This document shows positions 52,241 to 64,000 of a DNA stretch of 64,000 nucleotides, piece by piece. The position numbers and the translations under genes were made by a program. The notes below the pieces were generated by a model that was not told the DNA's origin, did not search any database, and saw only the letters and a program-made list of their open reading frames with translations. Source of the DNA: Ascaris suum. Its lineage: Eukaryota > Nematoda > Chromadorea > Rhabditida > Ascarididae. The stretch covers positions 8,374,001-8,438,000 of the forward strand of contig CM024180.1 in NCBI GenBank assembly GCA_013433145.1. Direction: 5' to 3'. The number at the start of each line of letters is the position of its first letter. The stretch's first letter is position 1.

Positions 52241-52974
52241 GCCTAGAGTATACTATTGAACAGAGCTCATTAAAACATCAAGAAAGAAAAAACGTTCAAG
52301 GGGAAATTATGAGCTGAACATCTCACTAATATATGCTATGAAAGTTTTGATATATACTCGAAAAGTCTGAGCCTCCAATTGCGCAAATTAAATAATGGTC
52401 TATAGTCTATTAACAGTAATTCCACATATATAAAGAAATAAATATAAAATCCACATATAGTTGCTTTCACAGAAATATTACTCTAATACCATTTGATTGT
52501 GTAAACTATAAGCGACAAAATAATAATGCCATGATTCTAGTCAGGAATTGCAAAATTTAAAAATTTCAAGGACGCAAATACCTGGACTCCTGTCAACGAT
52601 TGCTTACCTCAAGGGCTCATTCAAAGCGCATAGACTAACCTACAAACTGTTATTTGTAATCCACTACCGCACTATGAAAGCCCTCAATGAGTATTTCATA
52701 TAGAGGTTGAATGGACTGCGAACTATTTATTCTTTAAGGTTTATAAATCGATTTACTCTCGAAAAGAATAAAATGGTTAAATAATATGAAAATTAGTCTG
52801 TTGAAAGAAAATTCTTCAGATGATCTAGAAAAAATTATTATTTCACGTGTTATATCAATAATATTTTATATTGCGCAACAATAAGAAATCGATATGCGCA
52901 TAGAATTCATTAAATTTGGGATTTGCTCACCAATATGTTTGGCTTATAATCATCGAATTCGTAACGTGGAGGAT

Positions 52975-52992
52975 GGGGGGGGGGGGGGGGGG
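52975..52992. repeat. G18 homopolymer
   Basis: Eighteen G in a row in the tubby-STAR intergenic region. It is the longest such run in the window. Confidence 0.95.
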
Positions 52993-55900
52993 AGTATGGA
53001 CAACTGCGACTTAACCGCTCTTCGATGTAACTTCTCCGAAAAAAATAGTTCAATTTTTCTCGAGAGTTCTTAGCTAGTACCAGCTTTCTAATATTTATTT
53101 TTAATATAAAGGGAGTGGGGAGGGGGGGGAGTGTTATTCATTGCCAAGATTTGAAAATTTAATGAAAGAAAAATAGGGATCTCAGTGCTTATTGCGGTCA
53201 CATGAGTGTTTGCTTTCCTCCTCCTCCCCCCTTCTCCCCCTCCCCCCAACAACTCTACATTTTGCTGCAATCATCCAATTTTATCAACAAATGAGGGCCA
53301 ACACCAAACTATTACTCATTTAAATTCATAACGATTCAAAAACTGCGCATAACGTTTTCGGTGACCTTCTCCTCCCTCCCCGTTTCGGAGTATGAGACCT
53401 CTCCCCCATTTCCGAGGTATGAGATATCGACGTTCACTACTTACCTACCACGAAGGGCACGTTCATAAACACCTATTGCGCCACTCATAAACACTGATCG
53501 ATGCCTACAAAATGTAACCACATCGGAATGGCTCATATGAAAACAGGCATTCAGCCTGTCGGCACTCAGTCATACACAACAAACATCCTACACGCCCTAG
53601 CAAAGAGATCAGCTGCATTTTTATAGCTTACAACGATATATTAATGTGCAAATGTAAATACGAACATAAATGTAAACATAAATAAATATAAACATAACTA
53701 AATAAATGTATGTGGATTTTATAGTAAAACAAAACGAGCTCTGCGGGCACGTCAAAATAACGATTTGTACCAAGTATGGGCAAGCATTAGATATGATTCC
53801 TCCCCCAATCAGCCAAAACTGTGACCGCAATAACCACAGGTTACAATTTTATTCTGCTTATGAACAAACATGCAAAGGATTCATAAACACATCGGATACG
53901 CATATTGCCTTCAATAAGCGCGCTCAATGTTTTTGTTTATATTTCGTAGCTTTTCATATATAACCTTGTCAATACTCATATATAAAGGTAATAACTTGCT
54001 AAAGGAATTCAACAATATCTAAATAAACAAACACCCGCAAAAAAGCGTCGGAGTTTCACCGAACCAGCCGGCTGTACGTTCGTTAATGCCAGCTACCTGG
54101 CCACTGAATACCCAAGCAACTTTTCAATTATATTGAACTGACTCGTACTCCTTAATAAGTTGGATAATTCAATGTTGACAGTCAGCTGATTGGGTTATAC
54201 TGTTAAATAAACAACTCTAATCTCAATAATTATACACATACCAATCAGCTAACTTCGCCCACACTGATTCCGCGGTTGAAATCAGCGGAGAGCTACGAAA
54301 ACGTCGACAAGGATGACAAATCGTCGACAAAAAAATGCGAACCGTATCGCAAGCGAAATTGATCCATAAGTTTTATGATATATTTAAGCAATAAGAACTT
54401 GAAAAAAAGAGGAAGCAAAAAATAATGACAGCCGGGTGCTCCAAGTTCGTTGATTATATCTACAAAATATTATAGCTGTAAGGAAATGAGGGGAAGGTTG
54501 TACTTCAGTCGGTCTGGGTATTACTTTCTGGGAATTACCTTCTAGGAAAAAAGAAGTAGGATTCGAGTATTATCTGGATTTTATGAATATTAATTAGCTG
54601 TTTCTGAATATAAAAATTAATGGAATTCATATTAATTAGAGAAACTCTTTCTCAGGTACTAAAATATTTTTCCTTATTTTTCAGTTTGCTAAACAACTAG
54701 TTTCTTTCTTTTCAGCAAGAAAATGCACAATATTGAGGGCAAAATTGAAACAGCAATTTTATATCAACAAAGTCCCATCGATATTATTCTAAAGACAACC
54801 TTTTAAAGGTCAAATTAAAGGAGCTTTTGTCCTGGAAAAGGCAGAAAGTCCAGGTCAACATGGCCGTATTAGACACTAAATAAATAAACGTTTCTGTTAA
54901 GACACTAAATAAAACATTCCACAAACGTTATCATAATCTATGATCCCTTTAATGAGATATCAACTAAACTTATATCGGCTAAAACCATCAATAATAACCT
55001 TGTAGCTTATTAGTTTCGAACCTTACCGGGGGTTTCCTTTTTGGGCAAGTAAACCAACTTTCCCACCATTTCTACATTTTTTTGCATTTATGGATTTTTT
55101 TTAAAATTTTTGTAGTCTTATTAATTTCGCATTCATTCTTTCATAATTGTAAATATTGATAAGCACAACAATCAAATATCCGATTTCCTAACGTTTATGC
55201 AGCAACACACCCCCTCCCCCTCCCCTCTCTCTCCTCCTCTCCTGGACCATCTTCCTTCTTTCAGAGTAAAAGATGCTAGCAATAAACACATGTGACACTA
55301 ATAATCGCAAAGTGGATCACACTGCTCTTTCACTAACGAGTATTACTTAGCCAATATTCACGAGATGCAAATGAAAGAGACGTCATAGATTTGGCTAAAT
55401 CACAAGATGGTACTTGAGCGCTCAAGGACACCGATATGGAAGCTGAATACTCAAACATGGGTATTGAACTCAAGTACTCAAGCACATCGATATAGAAGAA
55501 GCTCGGAACGATCATTACTTGGCAATTATTGCTTGTAAGCGATAAGAGACAGAATGTTTGATTTGTTTACAGCCGTTTAATGAAAGAAGGTACAGCAAGG
55601 TGGAACAAAAAGGGTCGGTATGTTGTGATGGAACATTTCCGGTGGGAGGACGGTTTATTGGCTTTTGGTGACACAATTGGTGGGTGCAGGTATATCATAA
55701 CATGTATGTCACATGGCTATATTGCCGTTAATATGGAAGATGTTATAATGTTACCTTCTTTTATTAAATGGCTGTATTTCTCCAAGTCCCGATAAGAAAC
55801 GTTAAGGTTAAAGGAGGAAATACTGTAGCTATAAGGAAGGAGGAGCTCGAGTTCGTAGAACGATACGGTACAAAGATCGGGTTGATCATCTCTAGGCAGA

Positions 55901-56823
55901 AGTTTATGCACTGCAGAAACCGCAGTTAGAAATCCCCCCGTCTAAACTTCCAGATTTCATGGCGATCCGGTAATTATTAGTGGAAGATCTTGCTACATCA
56001 AAAAGTTGGTAACTTGGCAAGGACGCTAACTTGAAATTCAAACTGTGCTGAAAGCTCCGATCGATAGATCCAAAACTAAGCAAGCTGCCAGAAGGGTGAA
56101 GTTCACCGCATGAAGTGCGCATGAACAAGCTTAGCTCTCAAATGTGTCGAATTTTTCTAACTCGTTTGGGTCTCTTATTTCCTCGTGACCGAGTGAGCAC
56201 AAAAAGGCCGTCTACTGGTGTCATGTTGGCTGTTGCAGTCAGCAAGACGGTCGTCGATTATAACATTTCATTATAAGCACTATCATTTAGGTAACGCAAC
56301 AGAATCATACTGCAACCTCCCGCATTCTTTATAGAGTCCTCATCTCTCAGCACTTAAACCTCTACAGGTAAGGATTTGATAATCTTCTCTGGGTTGTAAA
56401 AATATTTAAAATATAGTCCGATATAAAATCCATCACATTTATCTTTCAAATAAATTGACAGTGTTACCTTTGTGCCATGTTACTTGCGTGCAATTCTGAA
56501 GCAGTAATAAACCTGTGAATATAGTCCAGTAAGTGGGCCTCAGTTTATCAAAAGAAAATACGCCTTAAAGTGTTGCTGTATTGTCGGTTTTTCTTGTGCT
56601 CTTCATGAGAAATCACCGTGATTTCGACCTGGACGATAGAGATAATTTTATGTCTCCTCTTGATATAACTCCATTTCAACTTCAAAAGATGCTTCCACCT
56701 TGAAAACATAATGAGTGTCATATATGCGCAGACTGTGCATACTGTATATTTGATACAGTATCTACAAAACAATAAACACAAGATGAGAGTAATATTTAAT
56801 AGTCAAAGTAGTACAATAGAAAG

Positions 56824-59800
56824 TTATTCACAAGCTAGTTTTCCATGAAAGCTTGTCATCGCAATGCCGAATGCTTGTAGTGCCGATAGTGGATATCGAA
56901 AATCCATTGTGAATGTTTCATCGCTGATACGACCAAACTGCATCACAATATAGTCAGCTGCAATTAGTAATTCAATATGCTTACCAATTTCTAGGCTCTC
57001 TTTTTTCCCAGGTAATACTCTGAAAAACGTGACAACTATTGAGTGAGTTAGACTATGAATTAGGCAAGTAGAAAGTAAAGGTATTCTGTCATTCACTTCT
57101 TTAACGGTAACAACGTTATTATAGGAGATTACATATAAAGGTAACTAAGAGTTAGATTAAAGGTGACATTCATTATTGTACAGGAAAGCTAAATGAAATA
57201 ATACATCCATTTTTTTTCTCGAACCAGACTAAACGACCAACCGGCTGTCACGAGAGAGAAAAATCCGTTTAAATGCGAAATTTTTATTCACAGGAGAAAT
57301 TCTTTCTCCGTCAGCACCATGTTTATCATATATTACAAACTGGAGTTGATCTCATAAATTCGAATGGATTACTTGGGAAAAACCTCCAAAAGCTTTCAAA
57401 TTAACGATCTCACCCGGAAAAACACTCGGAAAAAGTCAGGTAACAAAATTCAGGTAAATTCAAACATTTTTTTCTAACTAGGAATCGATTAGAAAACATT
57501 ATCCAGCACTTTTTAAAGATAAACATTCATGAATTCTGCAGAGGAACATAAGAGCGACTCGACATTCATGCCTGCTTCCAGTTCACTTATTACAGTTAAT
57601 GCTTGCATTCGATCATTTCACCAGCCGATAGAACAACATGACCGCCCATTTATGGACTATATTAATTTCGAACTGAAATAATCAATAAAGCTGGCAATTA
57701 TTATTGCCAGCTTCATTGATCTTTTTCAATTATTTACTAATTATGAAACGTTCATATAGCTAGAAAGGTTCTATAGAGTGTTAATTGTCACCTATAGTTA
57801 GCAAAAAATCATATTAAAAGAAAACGTACGATCAGCGTCATGAACTATTTGGAAGTTTTTCACCGATGCTTGAGTGACTCGACCATGAAAATTGAGCACA
57901 TATGATTGAGTATCTGAAATTTTATATTCATTAAAAATTCCACTTGGAATAGAATTATTGGTTGATAGAACTTCGATTACCAATCCCCTTTTTCTTAAAA
58001 TTTTCAAAATATTTAATTGTTTCCGCTTTTTCATCAAAATTTTAATGAAAATGAAAAAGAAAAGAATACCTAAATTTATTTATTGCTTAAGATTCATCTT
58101 CTCCATATAAGTTTCCCTCCGCTATAATTCACTCGAAAAAATATTCGAACCTTCATTCCAGACGGGATTTTTGTTATGCATCGCGATCAATTCATCAGTT
58201 CGACGGCTTTTCCATCTTTCCAGAATGGCATCCTTCTCCTGCAATTAGTACTAATTCTTAAAAAAGAGGCAGCTATCATGATATATATTTTTTTTATTTC
58301 CCTCATTTATCAATTAAATTTACCAAGCAGAAAACTTTAGCGAAAGAATTTGATAAAATGATAACTTGAAAGGTTTTATGATAGATTTCCTAATAATTTT
58401 TTACTCTTCTCGTGTTTATACAAATCGACATAACTAATTTAGCTCATTTGAAAATATTTTTACTAATTCTCTATATACTTCAGCAAAGAAAATTATTAAG
58501 AAGCGACATGTGAAGTATTCATTTATATTTGCTAATTACTCAATTATGCTCTTCCTTTTGTTTTTTTCTTTAAATTGTCGTATGTTTTGAATACATCCAA
58601 TTTTTCAAGTTCCTTTATGAAAAAAAAAAATTCGATGAAATATCGACAACACTCACTGAAATTGGACGGATTTGTTTTCGTCGATAATTTTCCGTGTCAT
58701 AGATTCCTGGAATTAAAACAGTCATCTTTCTTGGTCCTTTAAAGCCAAGAACGTTCGTTTCCTGGAAATAATCGAAATTTCACGCATGATTCGAAACGTT
58801 TCAATGATCAAACAATTCCTATATTCTTATTTCATCTCAACATCTTCTTGTGTCATCTTATATCCATATTTAATTTAATCTTCTATATTTAGCGCTCATC
58901 GGAAGAAAGCAAAAAGAGCAATTTTTGAGGATCGACTGATCGAATGAATATAAACTGAAATAACAAATGATCGTTGTAGTCTATAACTGAAATCGAAACT
59001 GTTTGTAATAAAGCCGAAAGCAACGCCGACGATTTAATCAAATTTCACTGAACTACCTTCACCTTGTAATTCCAAGAATTTCATATATTGAAAAAAAAAC
59101 TTTACTTCGTCAACTCTCTCAACTTGATTTCTCCAACCTTCACATGAAACGTCATTCAAGAAAAGTACAATACGAGCAAACTGTGGCAGTTTTTCACTCT
59201 CTACGGAAATAGCACAATGATATACGTTGTTGCAAATCCATAATTGTTCGTTAGAAAGATAACTATTGCAGAAGAGCCCAATTAGGAAAAAAAAAAGAAT
59301 AATTTATTTCCACTGTTTCTGGAAGAGAAAGAAACTCCCACCACTGCGAATGATAGTAATGACAATATGTTGGTGGAGAGGAGGGGGGGGGGGGGAGGAG
59401 GAGAACTGGGGAACAAGCATTAATAGCAAATTAAAGTAAATAGTCCCGCTAAGTATAACAATTCAATTTAAAATGCGCTAAAACAGTTTGTAAAAGCAAA
59501 GCATCAAAGATAGTGGGGAAAGATAAGGTCCAGTTGGGGGTCATGTGATACGCTTTGAATTTGGACGAAAAAAAAAGTGGTTCTTAGCTTCTAGATTCTT
59601 GCTGCATACAACCGAAATTTTTCGCAGAAAGAAATTTCTGTATTTCGCTTGGCTTCCCAAGTTATCAAGACCATTTCTCGGGCATTTCAGCGCCCTTTCT
59701 ATTTTTTTCAGTACACCATTCGTCAACTTTTTCCGCCCGAATAGGAGTTACCCGTGAAGCAAAGAACTGGGCAAAAAACATCTGAAAGAACAACCAATTT

Positions 59801-62800
59801 CAGCAGAAGCAACGCCTGCATGATGACAGCATAAATTTACATAATGGAATATGCAAAATTAAAACTTTCGGTCATCCTATTCAGTGCACCAAATTAAAAC
59901 CATAGAAATATTACAAACTGTATGCAGAAAGACCTAGTAGGGATGCAAATTTCATAAAATAAAGGAACATACGTAGATAACGGCAGCTAGCTCTTGTCGG
60001 ACACCATCACCAATAACGGCTGCCTTCTTTGGATTCTCGCCATTGTCATATAGGGTGAAATGGGTTCCCAATGCATTCGACCTGAAACATCACTAGTAAG
60101 TTCTTTAATTTGCATATTGATCTAATCGAAAATGAAAAAGAGAAATTTCCGACAATCACATATGCAAATCCGTTACTTTCTTTTTTCAATTTATCATGTC
60201 ATACAAAAGTGCAAAAGTGAATTCCGATGCATAAAGGTATGCCCTTGAAAAAAAAACAGTGAAACGCTTCACTTTCCTGCTAACTCCATTCTGCGGAAGT
60301 TTGTAGGCGATTTTCATTTTATCGTTAGGAAATCCTAATGATCCATGAACTGAATGTTTTGCCGGTTGCAGAAATTATTTATTCAAAGACAGATCTTCAC
60401 TGTATGCGATATTGATTTTTTCCAGGGGTTTACAGCGATTATATGGAAGAGCACCAAAAAGGAAGGAGTTTCGAAGACAGAAGATAAATTTCTAGGATAT
60501 TTATGTATCATTATGATATATTAAAGTATAACGAAGAGATATCCACGTATCAATGTGAAAGGTTCAGCACTCTTGCTATCAATGCAAAATTTTTGCTCGC
60601 CCCGCTCACTTTAACTTATAAAGAATGCCTTAATCCTGGAGTTCAAGATTTTCAACAATTGTTTCAACAGTCAAAAAATTTTTCTTAGTTTCTTTGCCAA
60701 AAACAAGTTTGGTAAGGAAGCGAGTTGAACGCCGCATTTCCTCCCAGCACTTCCACAGCCACTGAAAGACCGTTCATTTATTGCTTTCTCATCTTTGCGA
60801 GCAGCCTCTCGCCTACCATCTGCTGGTCACCAGGATCAGTCTAGCCATAGCTGGCGGCCATTTCCGGTCGAACAAGCACGGCTACTTCGAGCATCAATAA
60901 TTGGCTAGAGATCTGCACAAATTTTGGAGGTAGGAGGGTAGTAAGGAATTTAATTATAAATGATTCGAACAGTTCCATGACCTTCCCCTTGAATTTCGGC
61001 ACTTTCTTGAAATTCCCCCAACTTTTGGGCCGCTTTTTTTTGCTGTATGTCAAATTTTCAGTTTGGCGCTTTTGGCATGTTACCATCTTTTAGTTGTTCA
61101 GTGGGAAGTACCTCTTCGAGAAACTCATCTAATAAGGTAGATGGTACATCTGCAGCGGACATGGCTCCTGTCAACGTTGCCTAACATTTGGTGGCATGAT
61201 CGTAGGCATTCCCAATATTTATGTAGTAAACAGCCTATAATTTTAGGTGCTTTATCCTTCTACCCCCCCCCTCCCTCTCCCCCCATACTCTCCCATCCAA
61301 CTCTCATCCTTCCTAAAGGCTTTCACGGTTGCCGATTGATCTTATCTGTCATCGTTGTCGGAAAGCATCGATATATACGAACCTGACTTTGCCAACAAAT
61401 GAGCTTCCCACTCTGCTGAGATCGGTCGGATCGATAGAGATCAAATAGTTCGCTGTTGCGCTCTTTTTTCTTTTCCGAGCTGCCAAAAGAAAAACCTGCA
61501 AATATCCTTTATGCATCGAAGTTGAAAGAAGCATGGTTATAATACACCTTCATTTGTATAACCTTTAGTATAATAAAAAAGCGCAGACATTTGTCTGTGA
61601 ATGTCTGAAAATTGGTGTCAATATTATCGTTACGATAAATAATGAATACGGTTGGTTGTACCACATTCAGTCAAAGAAGTCTCTATTCATTTATATCCAT
61701 CCAAATTTCAATTCAATTTGTGCTGGTCGCTTTAGTTAAACTATGTGCTATGCAAAGCTAAGCGAATAGCACGATTGAATATAAATTTTCTGCTTGATAT
61801 TCCTCTATTCTGTCTTCAATGATTTTAGTGCAAAAGGTTAGTGAGAACGGAAAATGAAGTTCTTTTTAAGCTAAAATATCGAAAAAATAGATGCTAAACG
61901 AAAATTTTACGTGTAAACGTTTGCAATTCGTTTGCGTAATAAAACCTGTGTCCGTATATGAGATTTTCCACTGGAATGCATTTGAGTAAGCGCATTCACC
62001 ATGCTGAGCAAATTACGTAAAGAATAACCCGTTTTTCGTCGTCCTTCTCCAAGTGCAAGAAATAGGTGGGGTAGATTCCTCGATCGACACCTTTCTTGTC
62101 GCGCGTTATACGACATTTATAAGTTACATTGCGCTTCGCGGGTGCCATTACAAATTGCTCCAGGTTAGTGATTATCTCGTTGATATCGGGATATTCCGTA
62201 CCTGGACACAAAGCATTCATTTTCTTTTCAAGGCAGATATAAGTTCTCTAGGGGGTATAAAACCAACAGGCTCATAAAATCACCGACCTATTTATCGTCT
62301 AAAATTGAATTGACCTCAGATAATCAGCAGATCCATGGAGCGTTTTTTTTTTCTGAATATAGTCACTCCCGACGACATAATGAAATACATGCCAACTTAG
62401 ACGTTAAAAAAGAGACTTTTCCGAAACTATTTCATCGAAGGAAATAATTATAACAATGACAATATCAACTGTAGTAGGATATTATGAGAAAACACTTCAA
62501 AAGATTAATTATGACAATAGAAATAACGGCGCTAACGGCGATGTTGTGTGCTCGGTGCTTTGTATAATAGCCATTAATCAGCTATGCATCGTCGATGGAT
62601 CGGATAAATTATTAAGAACTAGATGAGTGGTTAAGAGTTTTCCTCATATCCAATTGAAGCCAAAGTTTCGATAACTCGTTATTAAATATTTCGAAAATTG
62701 AATTTGAAGGAGTTTGGACTGAAGGGTTTAAAAACGAATTATTACAGTAAATATATAATCGACAATGGATCGGGAAATGTGTTATTCATAAATGACGAGT

Positions 62801-63037
62801 AAAATGAATCAGCAGTTATTATTTATTGACTTATTAAATTATTCACTCAATACAAATATTTCAAAATGATAAAAATGTAACCTGCAAGGATATTTTCCTC
62901 AAGTTCATCTTTCCATGGCTCGACAGCAAGATCTTCACCTTCAGGAATCGAAGTTACAACTGGATCAAATTTTTCGACGTCATCAGGAGCCTTCTTCGAC
63001 GATAATGATTCGTCTTCATCCGATGAACTGAAGGCAT
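56824..63037 (-). CDS. tub-1: Tubby protein, complete tubby domain, 5' end not resolved
   Basis: Tubby proteins bind PI(4,5)P2 through the C-terminal tubby barrel and help carry receptors into cilia; the C. elegans homologue also affects fat storage. Exons seen: 62882-63037, 62029-62201, 61383-61495, 59973-60081, 58657-58761, 58151-58238, 57830-57913, 56824-56957, all in phase (319 complete codons plus TAA). The first listed exon codes an acidic, disordered stretch ([18 protein letters not shown]). The tubby domain starts in the next exon with [13 protein letters not shown] and continues with [15 protein letters not shown] (basic residues of the lipid-binding site), [81 protein letters not shown] and DYIVMQFGR, ending with the family hallmark FHGKLACE at the stop. 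The upstream exon starts in phase 1, so at least one 5' coding exon is missing from this list. An ATTAAA lies about 25 nt beyond the stop. Confidence 0.95.
57681..57720. repeat. 18-bp inverted repeat (one mismatch), 4-nt loop
   Basis: ATCAATAAAGCTGGCAAT at 57681-57698 pairs with 57703-57720 with a single mismatch. The loop is TATT. It lies in the last intron of the tubby gene, between exons 57830-57913 and 56824-56957. Confidence 0.93.
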
Positions 63038-63360
63038 CTTATTTCTTAATGGAAATTCAACTGAATTTCCTCGAATAACCTGCGACGTGAAATGCGGAAT
63101 AATTTTTACTCTCGATTACTATTAATAAAAATGGTGCTGTTTTCTAGAATTAAATTAATAGCTGTTGTTTAGAAAAAGAGATAATATCACTTAGCGGTAG
63201 TCGACTCGACCTCTGTGAAGAAAAACCAAATTGAAGACGGCACTCCTATATTAAAAATAAATAAAAAAAAACCAAATAAAAATGGATGGTACTTGAAGTT
63301 TTATAACTATTGAAACTATGAGTATGAATAGAGCACTTCAATATTTTGTATCTCGCTCCA

Positions 63361-63408
63361 TTCTCTCTCTCTCCTGGTCTCCCTCTATCTCTCTCTCCCT
63401 CTCTCGAT
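63361..63408. repeat. CT-rich low-complexity tract
   Basis: Interrupted CT/CCCT repeats upstream of the identified tubby exons. A matching GA-rich tract lies at 63937-63962. Confidence 0.85.
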
Positions 63409-63599
63409 AAAAATTTTGTTTGAATTTACTGGATATTCCAAAAGAACTTCCACTAAGGTAAGGAAAGGAGGAAAGGATACTCATTTATAAATTAAAACGT
63501 TTGAGATAAAAGTTTCGTTCAAAATATGCAAATAAAATTTTTCTCAGAAATCGTAATAAATAAAAACTTTGAAAGTCATTTTAATTGTTTTTTAATGAC

Positions 63600-63676
63600 C
63601 GCATGAAACTGTAATTGGCAAATCCATAGGCACTTTCTTTGGTGAGTTCGATGGTCGCCAGGTGATTATTTCCCTT
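63600..63676 (-). CDS. tub-1: Candidate upstream tubby exon
   Basis: A minus-strand segment reads REIITWRPSNSPKKVPMDL and onward to a GTCATT donor at phase 1. That is exactly the phase needed to join the acidic tubby exon at 62882-63037 and create an Asp codon across the junction. The acceptor would be the AG at 63677-63678 (AAAAGACAG). The peptide is Pro/Ser-rich, as expected of the disordered N-terminal half of tubby proteins, but that half is poorly conserved, so homology gives no support. An alternative is a 22-nt microexon at 63191-63212 (reading RSSRLPL) that also ends at phase 1. Confidence 0.33.
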
Positions 63677-64000
63677 CTGTCTTTTTCTCACCGATGAAAG
63701 GAAAAGAAACAAAAAAAGAGGAAAAGGAAATGGTCGTTAAGCTTGGCCTCTAGACAGAAATGATTGCGTGATGGAACAAATTCAATGATGGTACGATAAA
63801 TATGCATTGCCTATGAACAACACTAATAATAAGTATTTTTTAAACAAATAAATATATAAGGAGAAAATATTGGTACAACGAAGATGAACGCACTATAGCG
63901 TTGGGATGGTGATGACGATAATGACGGTGAAGACACAGAGAGAGAGAGATAGATAGAGCGAGTGAATGAATGCCATAGCCGTTTCGAGGGCTGCTTATAT

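Larger units (their letters stand above)
48797..56823. other. Region between tubby and STAR genes, no assigned gene
   Basis: No gene could be assigned. C11, C13 and G18 tracts occur at 50537-50547, 50738-50750 and 52975-52992. Three stretches look more coding-like than their surroundings but could not be identified: 50820-51020 (plus frame), 51250-52240 (minus, several leucine-rich helical segments in changing frames) and 55560-56270 (plus, interrupted). They may be transposon relics or exons of an unrecognised gene. Confidence 0.5.

Noticed and set aside
54181..54255. Spaced inverted repeat AGCTGATTGG / CCAATCAGCT suggesting a small foldback element
   Set aside because: The arms are only 10 bp, and no target-site duplication or second copy is visible, so it is not enough to call a mobile element.

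Overview
This window is eukaryotic nuclear DNA, almost certainly from a nematode. It is AT-rich. Protein-coding information sits in short exons (40 to about 230 nt) separated by introns of hundreds to thousands of bases, with GT-AG boundaries and TTTCAG-like acceptors. Two of the start codons lie a few bases after a typical 3' splice acceptor, the arrangement expected for spliced-leader trans-splicing. The closest worm group cannot be fixed from this sequence alone. The long introns and abundant C/G homopolymers resemble a parasitic species more than a compact genome such as C. elegans. Nothing bacterial or viral was recognised, and no CRISPR array, rRNA or convincing tRNA.

Four genes can be read, all on the minus strand. 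From high to low coordinate (5' to 3' for the genes) they are: (1) a Tubby protein gene, 56.8-63.0 kb, whose whole C-terminal tubby domain is present and whose 5' end probably lies beyond 64.0 kb; (2) a STAR/KH RNA-binding protein of the Sam68 (KHDRBS) type, 43.1-48.8 kb, eight exons, with a Gly/Tyr-rich N-terminus and an RGG-rich C-terminus; (3) a UDP-glycosyltransferase, 23.3-33.6 kb, ten exons, with signal peptide, C-terminal membrane anchor and KKxx ER-retrieval tail but an altered donor-sugar (DQ) site; (4) VPS35, the core retromer subunit, 4.1-20.0 kb, eighteen exons, reconstructed end to end as 795 residues. Every exon junction of genes 2-4, and of the tubby exons present, was phased by hand and the totals close in frame.

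The four products belong to unrelated processes: ciliary/phosphoinositide-linked trafficking, RNA processing, small-molecule conjugation in the ER, and endosome-to-Golgi retrieval. The kilobase gaps between them argue against a single tight operon. Intergenic stretches are 1-4.1, 20.0-23.3, 33.6-43.1 and 48.8-56.8 kb. They hold mostly AT-rich sequence, many C or G homopolymer tracts, a few near-perfect hairpins, and some GC-richer islands with open frames that could not be assigned. The most unusual observations are the UGT active-site change, a cluster of three TGACGTCA octamers at VPS35 exon 8/intron 7, several perfect or near-perfect inverted repeats, and the strikingly frequent poly-C/poly-G runs.
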